Assembly: GCF_002257705.1 (NCBI RefSeq)
Contig: NZ_LSLK01000059.1
Span: forward strand, 62,001-126,000
DNA from: Sporomusa silvacetica DSM 10669
GTDB taxonomy: Bacteria > Bacillota > Negativicutes > Sporomusales > Sporomusaceae
Length of the DNA stretch: 64,000 bases
Direction: 5' to 3'
A program made the position numbers and the translations under genes. How positions within the stretch are numbered: the first letter of the stretch is position 1; every line of letters starts with the position of its first letter. Below the pieces are notes generated by a model. That model worked only from the letters and a program-made list of their open reading frames with translations. It was not told the origin of the DNA and made no database searches. Below, one piece after another: positions 43,193-52,173 of this stretch.

Positions 43193-44287
43193 CTACAAGA
43201 CAACTCTTTCATCAAACCTGCCTTTAAAGTCTATCGTGCTGCATTTTTCCATTGGTAATCTAACACTTACACCTTCCGCAGCAGATTTATATATAGCGAG
43301 TACAAGTTCTAACGCTCTTCTGCCATCTTCTGCTGTAACATAAGGCTGTCGATCATTTTTAATTGCCTCAATAACATCTGCATAAAGAGGTTTGTGGCCA
43401 AATCCATATACATTAGGAGGCTTTTCGTGATATTTCATCATTACTTCTTCAGGATCATCCAGCAAATCCGAAAACTGCCAATTTTCAATTACATTAACAG
43501 ATTCCCCGCCAGCTTTAACAGTGCCTTTTTCACCAAAAATATAAAGAGTTTCCTCAAGATTGTGAGGATACACATTGGTTGTTCCTTCAACAATGCCATA
43601 GCTTCCATTCTTAAATCTTATTAAAGCAATCCCTAAATCTTCAGCATCAATATAATTATGATTAAGCTTGTCCGTCATACCAACAACTTCTATTATCTCG
43701 TCACCCATCATCCACCTAAGAAGATCAATATTATGAATGCATTGATTCATCAAAGCACCACCATCTTGCTCCCATGTTCCCCGCCATTTAGCACGCGCAT
43801 AGTATTCATAACCACGGTTCCAACGTACATGTGCTGTACTATAAAACAATCTTCCAAAACGCTTCTTATCCACAGCCTCTCGGATTTTCTGAATTGACTT
43901 ATTAAAACGATTTTGGTGGCAGGCACAGACCTTCACACCTTTATCTTTAGCTTTTGCAATTATTTCATCAGCTTCTTCAAGTGAAAGGGTTATAGGCTTC
44001 TCTATAATGAGGTTACAGCCGGCCTCAATACAGTCCAAAGCAATCTGGCCATGTTTACCACTCTCAGTACAAATGGCAACGATATTAGGTCTTTCCTTTG
44101 CAAGCATATCTTTGTAATCAGTGTATTTATGAGTCATTTCAGAAAGATTAAATTTCAGTATTTTATCTTCCATATTATTAGATTCTATGTCACACAAAGC
44201 GATAATATCAAGATCATTATCTATAGCGGCGGCTATATGATTTGGTGAAATTCTCCCGCAACCAATTAATGCATAGCTCAAATTCAT
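43193..44287 (-). CDS. wbpB: Gfo/Idh/MocA oxidoreductase, WbpB-like
   Basis: A 364-residue NAD-dependent sugar dehydrogenase. The Rossmann start LSYALIGCGRISPNHIAAAIDN, EKPITLSLEEADEII and the catalytic region AGGALMNQCIHNIDLLRWMMGDEI-type sequence are visible. In this operon it fits WbpB, which oxidises C3 of UDP-GlcNAcA before transamination. Last of four co-directional genes with WbpE-, WbpD- and WbpA-like enzymes; the assignment rests mainly on that set. Confidence 0.85.
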   Translation of the reverse strand: MNLSYALIGCGRISPNHIAAAIDNDLDIIALCDIESNNMEDKILKFNLSEMTHKYTDYKDMLAKERPNIVAICTESGKHGQIALDCIEAGCNLIIEKPITLSLEEADEIIAKAKDKGVKVCACHQNRFNKSIQKIREAVDKKRFGRLFYSTAHVRWNRGYEYYARAKWRGTWEQDGGALMNQCIHNIDLLRWMMGDEIIEVVGMTDKLNHNYIDAEDLGIALIRFKNGSYGIVEGTTNVYPHNLEETLYIFGEKGTVKAGGESVNVIENWQFSDLLDDPEEVMMKYHEKPPNVYGFGHKPLYADVIEAIKNDRQPYVTAEDGRRALELVLAIYKSAAEGVSVRLPMEKCSTIDFKGRFDERVVL

Positions 44288-44299
44288 AGTATTTGTCCC

Positions 44300-45607
44300 C
44301 TAAAGCCTTTCAATATTATCACGCGGTGCAATCTCTTTAAATGCGTTCTTTGTGTCAAAAACCATTTTGGCATGCTGCGCAATCCATGCATAATCAAAAC
44401 CACTATGCATAGTCGTCAAAATAACTAAATCAGCCGTAACCAGGGCTTGTTCTGTTAACTCAACTGAAGCATATTCTTTCCCTTTATAGGAAAACTGCGG
44501 CACAAATGGATCATGATACACCAAATCAGCGCCATACTTCTCTAACTGCGTAATAACATCCAATGCAGGTGATTGCCGTACATCGTCAATATCCTGTTTG
44601 TAAGCCACACCTAACAACAACACCTTAGCCCCCTGCAGAGCTTTACCAAACCGGTTCAACAGCTTCATACTGCGTTCCAGCACAAATTCCGGCATATAGT
44701 TATTAATCTCGCCAGCCGTCTCAATCAGGCGGGTATGATAATTGTATTCCCTCGCCTTCCACGTCAGATAGAAGGGGTCAATGGGAATACAGTGACCGCC
44801 AACACCTGGGCCGGGATAAAACGCCATAAAGCCATAAGGCTTAGTCTTAGCGGCATCAATAACTTCCCACACATCAATCCCCATCTTGTTGCACAAAATA
44901 GCCATCTCATTAGCCAAACCGATATTAATATTGCGGAAGGTATTCTCTAGAATTTTCTCCATCTCAGCCACCGCAGGGCTAGAAACCTGATGTACTGCCC
45001 CCTCAAGAATGTGTTCATACAGAGCAGCTGCCACTTCGGAGCAATCAGGAGTAATCCCACCAACCACCTTGGGGGTGTTTTTGGTGTTATAAAACTTATT
45101 CCCCGGATCAACCCGTTCTGGTGAAAAAGCAAGATAAAAATCTTTTCCAGCTTTCAAGCCACCTTCCTCGAGAATAGGCTTAAGCACCTCTTCAGTTGTC
45201 CCTGGATAAGTCGTACTTTCTAAAACAATGAGCATCCCCGGATGCAAATACTTAGCAATTTCCTTTGCTGAATTCACGACATAAGAAACATCTGGCTGTT
45301 GGTACAAATCGAGCGGTGTCGGTACGCATATCGCTACACAATCTACATCTTTAATAAAAGAATAATCAACTGTAGCCTTAAGCTTACCACAATTTACTAC
45401 GCTGGTTAAATCCTCTGGTACAATATCACCGATATAGTTTTCACCGGCATTAACCATGGCTACTTTTTGTTCCTGAACATCAAAGCCGATTGTTGTATAA
45501 CCAGCTTTAGCCTTTTCCACCGCCAGCGGTAAACCAACATAACCGAGGCCGACAACCCCCAATACTGCTTGCCGATTATTTATTTTATTCAAAAGCATTT
45601 GCTTCAT
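44300..45607 (-). CDS. wbpA: UDP-N-acetylglucosamine 6-dehydrogenase, WbpA-like
   Basis: A 435-residue nucleotide-sugar dehydrogenase. VGLGYVGLPLAVEKAKAGY gives the NAD site, ESTTYPGTTEEVL and the catalytic-cysteine motif GPGVGGHCIPIDPFYLTWKA follow, then a C-terminal UDP-binding domain (GVAYKQDIDDVRQSPALDVI). It should oxidise UDP-GlcNAc to UDP-GlcNAcA, the first step towards ManNAc3NAcA. UDP-ManNAc dehydrogenation (WecC) is the alternative, but the WbpB/D/E neighbours favour WbpA. Confidence 0.88.
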   Translation of the reverse strand: MKQMLLNKINNRQAVLGVVGLGYVGLPLAVEKAKAGYTTIGFDVQEQKVAMVNAGENYIGDIVPEDLTSVVNCGKLKATVDYSFIKDVDCVAICVPTPLDLYQQPDVSYVVNSAKEIAKYLHPGMLIVLESTTYPGTTEEVLKPILEEGGLKAGKDFYLAFSPERVDPGNKFYNTKNTPKVVGGITPDCSEVAAALYEHILEGAVHQVSSPAVAEMEKILENTFRNINIGLANEMAILCNKMGIDVWEVIDAAKTKPYGFMAFYPGPGVGGHCIPIDPFYLTWKAREYNYHTRLIETAGEINNYMPEFVLERSMKLLNRFGKALQGAKVLLLGVAYKQDIDDVRQSPALDVITQLEKYGADLVYHDPFVPQFSYKGKEYASVELTEQALVTADLVILTTMHSGFDYAWIAQHAKMVFDTKNAFKEIAPRDNIERL

Positions 45608-45611
45608 ATTG

Positions 45612-46184
45612 TCACACTTCTTTCACTTGATCTTGTTGCTTATCATAATTCCGTCCACAACTGGCACACTGAGCCTGACCACTAACGAAATTCAACTTCT
45701 CCCCACACTGGCACATCCAACCACGTTGCCGAGCCGGATTGCCCACCATCAGCGCATAGTCTGGCACATCTTTGGTCACAACTGTCCCGGCACCAATAAA
45801 GGCATACTTACCAATGCTATGCCCACAGACAACTGTCGCGTTCGCACCAATCGATGCGCCGCGTTTAATCACCGTCTCTTTATATTCACTCTTACGGCTG
45901 ACATGACTGCGCGGATTAATTACATTCGTAAACACACACGATGGCCCTAGAAAAACATCATCTTCACATTTTACCCCTGTATATATCGAGACATTGTTTT
46001 GTATTTTTACATTATTACCCAGCACGACTTCAGGGGAAATAACCACATTTTGCCCAATATTGCAGTTCTCACCAATCTGACACTGGGCCATAATATGGGT
46101 AAAATGCCAAATTTTTGTCCCCTTACCAATCCTGCAGGGCTCATCAACATAACTGGATTCATGTACAAAATAGTCTTTATCCAT
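45612..46184 (-). CDS. wbpD: Left-handed beta-helix acetyltransferase, WbpD-like, with zinc-ribbon tail
   Basis: A 190-residue hexapeptide-repeat enzyme (IGKGTKIWHFTHIMAQCQIGENCNIGQNVVI, ANATVVCGHSIGKYAFIGAGTVV). WbpD acetylates the 3-amino group of UDP-GlcNAc3NA. The C-terminus adds a short zinc-ribbon-like tail (MCQCGEKL...CASCG), which some homologues share. It starts four bases from the aminotransferase gene end and leads into wbpA. Confidence 0.88.
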   Translation of the reverse strand: MDKDYFVHESSYVDEPCRIGKGTKIWHFTHIMAQCQIGENCNIGQNVVISPEVVLGNNVKIQNNVSIYTGVKCEDDVFLGPSCVFTNVINPRSHVSRKSEYKETVIKRGASIGANATVVCGHSIGKYAFIGAGTVVTKDVPDYALMVGNPARQRGWMCQCGEKLNFVSGQAQCASCGRNYDKQQDQVKEV

Positions 46185-46188
46185 TAAG

Positions 46189-47430
46189 CTACCTCTTACT
46201 ATAAAATTCTGTTATCGACTGAACAATATAGTCCTGCTGCTCGTCCGTCATTTCCGGGAACAACGGCAACGCCATTGTACGCTGACACAACCATTCACTT
46301 ACAGGCAAATCCCCCAGCTTATATCCCAGGTCATGTTTACCCAACTGATACACCTTCTGTAAATGGAGCGGTACTGGATAATAAATCCCAGTAGCAATCC
46401 CTTGTTTACTTAAGAAATTGGTTAAATCAGCTCGCTCTTCACACTTCACTATATATAAATGATACACAGACTCAGCATTTTCCAATACCGTCTGCGGGCA
46501 TAGCTTTTCTAAAAGATTCGCTTCCGCCAGCAAAGTATTATAGCGTTGACTCAGCCTTTGCCGTGCCTGATTCCACTCTGGCAAATAGCTCATTTTAACA
46601 CCCAGAATAGCCGCCTGCATCGTATCCAGCCTACTGTTCATACCGATAAGGAAGTTATAATACTTCGTCGGATCATAAACAGTGCTATCCGCTTGTCCAC
46701 TATGCTCCAAGCCAAGCTCAACAGCTTCACCGCTTAACGATTCATACGCCTTTTTCCCGTTTAATCCGCTGCCATGGGTACGCAAAGCCCTAATAATAGT
46801 GCCCAGCTTATCATCAGCAGTAGTAATCATGCCACCATCACCAAAGGCGCCTAAGTTCTTGGTTGGATAAAAAGAAAATGCCGCTGCATCGCCAATAGCT
46901 CCCACTGACCTCACAGTTCCATCAGCAAAGGTATACTTGGCCCCAATGGCTTGACACGCATCTTCGATCACTTTCAGGTTGTGTTCTTTAGCAATCGCTA
47001 AAATAGGCTCCATATCAGCAGGCTGTCCAAATATGTGAACTGGAAGAATCGCCTTAGTTCTGGGAGTAATGGCGACTGCTAGCTTTTGCGGATCAATATT
47101 GAAAGTACCCCGATCAACATCAACAAAAACCGGAACTGCCCCTACACGGGAAATACTCTCGGCTGTTGCAAAAAAGGTAAACGGGGTAGTTATTACCTCG
47201 TCACCGGAACCAATACCCAGGGCTTCCAGGATAAGGAGAAGCGCGTCAGTGCCGCTATTACAAGAAATAGCGTGAGTCACACCGATCGAGCTACAAAAGT
47301 TATTTTCTAAATCTAGTACATCTTGACCCATGATGAAGGATGTGCTGTCCAATAGTTCACTTATTTTAGCTATGCAACTACTTTTTATAGCTTGGGTTTG
47401 TTGATTTAAATCTACTAAAGGTATCCGCAT
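46189..47430 (-). CDS. wbpE: DegT/DnrJ/EryC1 aminotransferase, WbpE-like
   Basis: A 413-residue PLP-dependent sugar aminotransferase. The lysine region is AFSFYPTKNLGAFGDGGMI; N-terminal hallmarks are CNSGTDALLLILEALGIGSGDEVITTPFTFF and VIEDACQAIGA. It should install the C3 amino group using the WbpB product. First gene of the wbpE-wbpD-wbpA-wbpB operon, downstream of a candidate sigma-28 promoter. About three quarters of its first 99 residues are identical to the truncated copy at 51748-52046. Confidence 0.92.
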   Translation of the reverse strand: MRIPLVDLNQQTQAIKSSCIAKISELLDSTSFIMGQDVLDLENNFCSSIGVTHAISCNSGTDALLLILEALGIGSGDEVITTPFTFFATAESISRVGAVPVFVDVDRGTFNIDPQKLAVAITPRTKAILPVHIFGQPADMEPILAIAKEHNLKVIEDACQAIGAKYTFADGTVRSVGAIGDAAAFSFYPTKNLGAFGDGGMITTADDKLGTIIRALRTHGSGLNGKKAYESLSGEAVELGLEHSGQADSTVYDPTKYYNFLIGMNSRLDTMQAAILGVKMSYLPEWNQARQRLSQRYNTLLAEANLLEKLCPQTVLENAESVYHLYIVKCEERADLTNFLSKQGIATGIYYPVPLHLQKVYQLGKHDLGYKLGDLPVSEWLCQRTMALPLFPEMTDEQQDYIVQSITEFYSKR

Positions 47431-47479
47431 ATATAGCCTCCTTGCTCGGTTTTGTTATAACAATAAATCTGTATTAATT

Positions 47480-47506
47480 GTATCGTGTATTTGTTTCAAT
47501 CTATTA
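47480..47506 (-). promoter_or_regulatory. Candidate sigma-28 promoter of the sugar operon
   Basis: Minus strand TAAT (47506-47503), 15 bases, CACGATAC (47487-47480), about 50 bases before wbpE. It matches the flagellin promoter's TAAT-N15-TACGATAT and the general TAAA-N15-GCCGATAA form. An overlapping sigma-A reading (TTGAAA-N17-TAATAC) is also possible. Confidence 0.5.
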
Positions 47507-47547
47507 AACTGCAAGGCTATCATCCATTTGTATGAATCAGGCAAATA

Positions 47548-47592
47548 ATAGTTATAGTGTTTACCAGTCACCTTGGTAAACACTATAACTAT
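47548..47592 (-). terminator. Long hairpin after giant flagellin gene
   Basis: A perfect 18-bp stem (47548-47565 with 47575-47592; inner end GTTTACC/GGTAAAC) with a nine-base loop, starting nine bases past the stop codon. The T-run is weak. Confidence 0.8.
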
Positions 47593-47600
47593 ATCTAAAT

Positions 47601-50513
47601 CTATTGAAGCAATTGCAACACACTTTGCGGATTTTGATTGGCATGCACGAGCATGGCAGAAGAAGCTTGCAGCAGAATGGAGCTCTTCACCTGTTCCACC
47701 ATTTCCTGCGCAATTTCCGTATCCCTGATATTGGATTCGGCTTTTGTCAGTTGTTCCTCGTAATTCACTACATTATTCCTGGTATATTCCAGTGCATTTT
47801 GCAAACTTCCCATTTCCGCCCGCTTTTCACTTACTTTTTTAATCGCCTGATCAATAGTATTAATAGCCGCTTCCGCCCCTGCCTGTGTGCTGACATCTAC
47901 ATTTTTCACACCCACTGTACGTTCATTCATATAAATAGGAATGCCAGAATTAATACTCATACCGGCATTGGCCCCTATCTGGATCTTTAACGTAGTGACT
48001 GATTTCATCGGCTCCGCATCATACTCGTTTGTCACGGTCCTGAGCGGCCCTGGATAAAACAAAGTGTACGAGGCATTCCCCCCCACTTGGTCAATCACAA
48101 AACTGCCGTTCATCCCAGGCGAATAGGTAAGCCGCAATTGTTGTTTAGCGTTATAGCTGGCAGTTACAGGCAAAGCTGCTGCTGTCAGTTGCTGATTAAC
48201 GGCAGCAAGCAACCCATCAGCATCATAGTTTCTACCAGGCAGAGTAATGCTCTGCATAGTCCCATTCATAGCAAACGTGAGCGTATCATTCACATCTTCA
48301 TTAATATCCGCTCCCGAAGCCAGCACTTTACGCCCATCCACATAAGCATCTGTCGCACTTGGATAAGAGTAAGACACCCAACCCACATAATCTTTGGTAC
48401 GCAATAGTGAATCTACCGCGTTTCCTGTAAAATTTGAAATGTTGAAATTTCCCGAACTAGTAGCAGTCAGCTTTAAATAATTACCACTATAACTTGCTGT
48501 CACCCCGACATGATCTATCACTAAAATATTATTAATTGCATTTAGAAGTCCCGCTTGATTATATGTACCATCTGCCAAAGTAATACTGACATCAGCTCCA
48601 TTAACTTGAAACTGCAACGTGTTATTTGCCGCCGTCACTTCCAGCCCTGACGCAAGATTAGCTCGCCCCTCCACATAAGCCTTAGACTCAACACCGGGTA
48701 CCGGTATCGGAATGGTTGCCTTCATAAATGCGTCATAGCCATTCCCGGAGAAACTATCCAATGAATAGGGAAATTGCGTAATCCCGCCACCTTCATGGGC
48801 ATTAGTAAACGTAAGATACGTTCCGTACAACAAAGAAGCTCCAACATTCAAACCGGTTAATTTACTATTAATCTCACTTACCAAACCGCTGGCAGTATAA
48901 TTCCCAGCAGACACAACAATGGTCTGATCGACTCCATCCAGGTGAAAAGAAAAGGTATCATTTTTCCCTGTGACCACAGTTGCCCCGCCAGATATATCTG
49001 TCACAGCAGTAACCGTCGCATAGCCATTCGGCAGCGGAGTGCTGTCACCTTCAATATATTTGTAGTCGCCAGGCTGTACTGTTGGACTCCCTATTCCATA
49101 CAACAAATCAGCACAAGCGCTGCCTGAAAATTGATTTACCGTATGGTTGCCCGGAGCATTGTAGGAAATAGTAAGCCGTCCAGATGAACTAGCAGCAGTA
49201 AGCGGCAGAACGGCACTGGAAAATTCACTATTTAAATCATCAACAATATCACTAACCGATCGATTATTGCCAGGTTGTAAGTTAATGGTATGAGAACTGC
49301 CATCTACCGAAAACGTCAATTGGTCATTGTCACCAGCAACTATACTCACTCCTGCTGACAGATCTTTATTCCCAGTAATTCCGGCTGTAGTATAGGCTCC
49401 AGGCACAATCCATTCCTGCAAGGTAGTATACTCTAAAAACAAATCTTGATAGCCATTCCCACCGACATTGGTCAAGGTATGCCCGGCTCCGCTGATATTA
49501 TGCATTAATTGCAAACGATTTCCAACATAAGAAGCTGTTACATTACTATTTTTATCGGTAAGCTGCTGATTAATTTCAGTTAATAGGTCGGCCTGATTGT
49601 AGGTTCCCTGCGCAAGGGTAACACTTGTATCAACTCCATCAACAGTGAAAGTTAAAGTATCATTAGTACCTGTCGTTATCGTGGTCATCACGCCGCCTGA
49701 ATAACTTTTATAACTACTGGCTGCTGCCCCGCTAATCTCTCCGTGTTTTGCCATATCATACAAAATTGAAGTATACGGATTATTAATTTCCATCATATCG
49801 CCGCCGAATCCGTCTATAACTTTCGTAGGAGAATTAAAAGCGATATTTTTCCCGGAATAAAATGCTGTAACATCAGTCCCCGCGTCATGTAGTTTTTGGT
49901 TAATTTCGTCCAGTAGCTGCGGCGGCGTATGGTCAACTGCGTCCAAGGAAATGGAATAAGAAACCCCGTCCAGCTTAAATGTCATTGTCTGGTTTTCTCC
50001 CGTTGTTACCCCCAGACCGCTGTCACTCAATATCGTATCTCCCTGCAAAACACCGGGACTTGGATAAATATCCGTCTCTTGTCTTTGCGGCGGAAACTGC
50101 GTGAAAATCTTATGCGTATTATACTCCGAATCACGAAAAATGGTATGCAAATGATCTTTTACCTGTTCCATCTCTTCTTGAATCCGCTGCCTGTCATCAT
50201 CAGTTAAAGTCCCGTTCGCCGCTTGAACAGCTAGTGCACGCATACGCTGCAGATTCGGATCATTAATACTACCAAGTGCACCATCAGCAGTCTGCACTAA
50301 TGAAATGCCGTCTTGAATATTACGGCCAGCCTGCGCCAGGCCTCGAATCTGCGCCCGCATTTTCTCACTAATTCCCAAATTAGCACTATCATCCATAGCA
50401 CTGCGTATCTGGAGACCACTCTGTAATTTTCCGCTGGCTTTCTCCAGGGACTTTTCGGCTTTTTCATTGCTTCTTAATGCCTTTATTGCTGAAATATTAT
50501 GATTGACAATCAT
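47601..50513 (-). CDS. Giant flagellin with six internal repeats
   Basis: About 970 residues. The N-terminal D0/D1 (MIVNHNISAIKALRSNEKAE, GISEKMRAQIRGLAQAGRNIQDGISLVQTADGAL) and C-terminal D1/D0 (AQEMVEQVKSSILLQASSAM, NQNPQSVLQLLQ) are canonical. Between them lies a ~690-residue insert of six units, 110-122 residues each, marked by TGTNDTLTFTVDGVDTSVTL-like strands near residues 172, 282, 393, 515, 628 and 740. The units resemble Flagellin_IN repeats and would project from the filament. Ordinary flagellins are 250-500 residues. ATG 50513 has only GGAG 14 bases upstream; the frame is open to 50537. No sigma-28 promoter was found. Confidence 0.92.
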   Translation of the reverse strand: MIVNHNISAIKALRSNEKAEKSLEKASGKLQSGLQIRSAMDDSANLGISEKMRAQIRGLAQAGRNIQDGISLVQTADGALGSINDPNLQRMRALAVQAANGTLTDDDRQRIQEEMEQVKDHLHTIFRDSEYNTHKIFTQFPPQRQETDIYPSPGVLQGDTILSDSGLGVTTGENQTMTFKLDGVSYSISLDAVDHTPPQLLDEINQKLHDAGTDVTAFYSGKNIAFNSPTKVIDGFGGDMMEINNPYTSILYDMAKHGEISGAAASSYKSYSGGVMTTITTGTNDTLTFTVDGVDTSVTLAQGTYNQADLLTEINQQLTDKNSNVTASYVGNRLQLMHNISGAGHTLTNVGGNGYQDLFLEYTTLQEWIVPGAYTTAGITGNKDLSAGVSIVAGDNDQLTFSVDGSSHTINLQPGNNRSVSDIVDDLNSEFSSAVLPLTAASSSGRLTISYNAPGNHTVNQFSGSACADLLYGIGSPTVQPGDYKYIEGDSTPLPNGYATVTAVTDISGGATVVTGKNDTFSFHLDGVDQTIVVSAGNYTASGLVSEINSKLTGLNVGASLLYGTYLTFTNAHEGGGITQFPYSLDSFSGNGYDAFMKATIPIPVPGVESKAYVEGRANLASGLEVTAANNTLQFQVNGADVSITLADGTYNQAGLLNAINNILVIDHVGVTASYSGNYLKLTATSSGNFNISNFTGNAVDSLLRTKDYVGWVSYSYPSATDAYVDGRKVLASGADINEDVNDTLTFAMNGTMQSITLPGRNYDADGLLAAVNQQLTAAALPVTASYNAKQQLRLTYSPGMNGSFVIDQVGGNASYTLFYPGPLRTVTNEYDAEPMKSVTTLKIQIGANAGMSINSGIPIYMNERTVGVKNVDVSTQAGAEAAINTIDQAIKKVSEKRAEMGSLQNALEYTRNNVVNYEEQLTKAESNIRDTEIAQEMVEQVKSSILLQASSAMLVHANQNPQSVLQLLQ
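48020..50010 (-). repeat. Six-unit protein-level repeat array in giant flagellin
   Basis: Six successive ~330-base units. They encode the recurring pattern of an N-D-T-L-T-F-x-V-D-G strand, then T-Y-N-Q-A-D-L-L-x-E-I-N-x-x-L and N-V-T-A-S-Y. Similarity is clear at protein level but low at DNA level, so the duplication is old and not recently active. Confidence 0.85.
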
Positions 50514-50541
50514 ATGCCGAATCCAACTCCAATACACATAA

Positions 50542-50598
50542 GTGAAAAATCCTATTACCTACCATAATATTATTATAGTAGGTAATAGGATTTTTCAC
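50542..50598. terminator. 57-bp near-perfect palindrome upstream of giant flagellin
   Basis: The arms begin GTGAAAAATCCTATTACCTA and end with its complement; the centre is ATAATATTATTAT. It looks like a bidirectional intrinsic terminator, with TTTTT on each strand, ending only 29 bases before the flagellin start. It could stop read-through from the transposase element or act as an attenuator for the flagellin. Confidence 0.75.
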
Positions 50599-50736
50599 CA
50601 TATTTATTGGAAATTTATTTGAAAAGTAATGTTTTGCCCATCTTTAAGAACTAAAAAAATCAAGGAATTACTGGAATATAATGGATTAGCTATTCTTGAG
50701 TACATTGCCATATTCCCCTGAAGACTTTAAGGGGTC

Positions 50737-51736
50737 ACGGGGTCAGGCTTGCGTTTTTGGGGGATTGACTTATTTTGCCATACTTGCCTTTACGCGCTGA
50801 TAACCCCGGGTAATTGCAGCTGGGTCAAGCCCCAGCTTTTTGGCAAGTTCTGCTCTAGTACATACTTCTGACTCTACCACTCGGTATATCAGAATGTTTC
50901 TGGCTTCAACCACTTTTCGAATTCGGCATTTTCCAAGTAGTTGCTCTAAGGGAACCTGCATTTCTTCTGCTACATAGTATGTAAATTCCTCAAATGTTTG
51001 CTTTTCTCCTGAAATGTCAGTTGTCTTAACATATTCTATTGGAGTAGGTTCGGACGATTCATACCCCGACAATTTTTTCATTATATCTGAAGGGTCTGTT
51101 TGTTCTTGCGGAATCATCTCAGCATAAAGTTGAATAGCTTGACGTATATCACCGCTAAACATATGCAAAATAAATGTCGGATTTGCAGTCCTACCATGAC
51201 CGGCCATATAGTCCGCATGGCTACTCCATGCATATCCTATCTGGTCAGGTAAGTTAGCCCGACACGGGTTTTGGTGTATATAACACACCAACTTTAGCAA
51301 ATAGGCGTCATTGTCACAAAGAATTGCCTTATACCGCTGTTGGAACACATGCCCTACATGCTGGTATTTCCTATTAAAATGCGAGGTATACGTTTGCTGT
51401 ATGCCTTGCATTATTTTTGATAATGGAGTGTCATTTACACAGATTAATAAATGAATGTGGTTATCCATAAGTACGTAAGCATATATCTCAAAATTATACT
51501 TTCGTCTATATCTATCTACTAGATCAAGATATTTATACTTGTCTTCGCTATCCAAGAAGATCCTATCTTTATTATTTCCTCTAGCGATTACGTGATATAT
51601 TGCCTTCTCATAATGTACTCTTGGCTTTCTTGCCATAAGAAACCCTCACAGTTTACCCATATAATATTCTACAAGAATATTATATGGGTATTATCTTAAA
51701 TAAGTCAATACTTCAGATAACGCAAGCCTGACCCCT
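50737..51736 (-). mobile_element. RAYT transposase element with inverted ends
   Basis: GGGGTCAGGCTTGCGTT (50737-50753) and its complement AACGCAAGCCTGACCCC (about 51720-51736) bound the transposase gene. TTGACTTATTT also recurs inward of both ends. The element abuts a truncated aminotransferase gene on one side and the palindrome upstream of the giant flagellin on the other. Confidence 0.8.
50770..51636 (-). CDS. REP-associated tyrosine transposase (Y1, IS200-like)
   Basis: A 288-residue RAYT-type HUH nuclease: MARKPRVHYEKAIYHVIARGNNKDRIF at the N-terminus, HUH motif MDNHIHLLI, and the conserved tail HFNRKYQHVGHVFQQRYKAILCDNDAYLLKLVCYIHQNPCRA with the likely catalytic tyrosine in QQTYTSHF or nearby. 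A C-terminal helix-turn-helix (RAELAKKLGLDPAAITRGYQRV) is added. It appears intact, so the element may still be active. Confidence 0.9.
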   Translation of the reverse strand: MARKPRVHYEKAIYHVIARGNNKDRIFLDSEDKYKYLDLVDRYRRKYNFEIYAYVLMDNHIHLLICVNDTPLSKIMQGIQQTYTSHFNRKYQHVGHVFQQRYKAILCDNDAYLLKLVCYIHQNPCRANLPDQIGYAWSSHADYMAGHGRTANPTFILHMFSGDIRQAIQLYAEMIPQEQTDPSDIMKKLSGYESSEPTPIEYVKTTDISGEKQTFEEFTYYVAEEMQVPLEQLLGKCRIRKVVEARNILIYRVVESEVCTRAELAKKLGLDPAAITRGYQRVKASMAK

Positions 51737-51747
51737 TCTCTTTCCCC

Positions 51748-52046
51748 GGGATTGCCCCAACCTTAGAGATGCTCTCGGCGGTAGCAAAAAAAGTAAACGG
51801 CGTAGTAATGACTTCGTCACCTACGCCAATCCCCAGGGCTTCCAGGATAAGTACCAAGGCATCGGTACCACTGTTGCAGGAGATAGCATACTCCACGCTG
51901 ACCAACCGGCAAAAATTCTCTTCCAACTTCAGCACGTCTTGCCCCATGATAAACGCACCACTATCCAAGAGTTGTTCAACACTGTTTAAAATACTTGCCT
52001 TGATAGTTTGTATCTGCTGGTACAAATCCACCAGAGGTATATTCAT
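51748..52046 (-). pseudogene. Truncated DegT aminotransferase copy
   Basis: The first 99 residues of a wbpE-like gene (MNIPLVDLYQQIQTIKAS to ISKVGAIP), then the frame runs into element DNA (stop at 51705). It lacks the PLP lysine region, so it cannot be functional. About 74% identical by eye to residues 1-99 of the wbpE gene at 46189-47430. The break coincides with the mobile element's right end, pointing to disruption or recombination there. Confidence 0.9.
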
Positions 52047-52173
52047 GGCTTGTAGCCTGAGGGGTCTACCAAAACAATCTATCCTAGCTACGTTGCTGTA
52101 TGATTGTATACATCAACAGATCTAAAACGATATGACACTTGATAATGCATTATTAGCACGATGTGTAGGTGTG

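Noticed and set aside
50600..50736. Sigma-28 promoter for giant flagellin
   Set aside because: No CGAT-containing -10 element at proper spacing was found between the transposase element and the palindrome.
50770..51636. Full insertion sequence with target-site duplication
   Set aside because: Inverted ends are clear, but no matching short duplication outside them could be identified.
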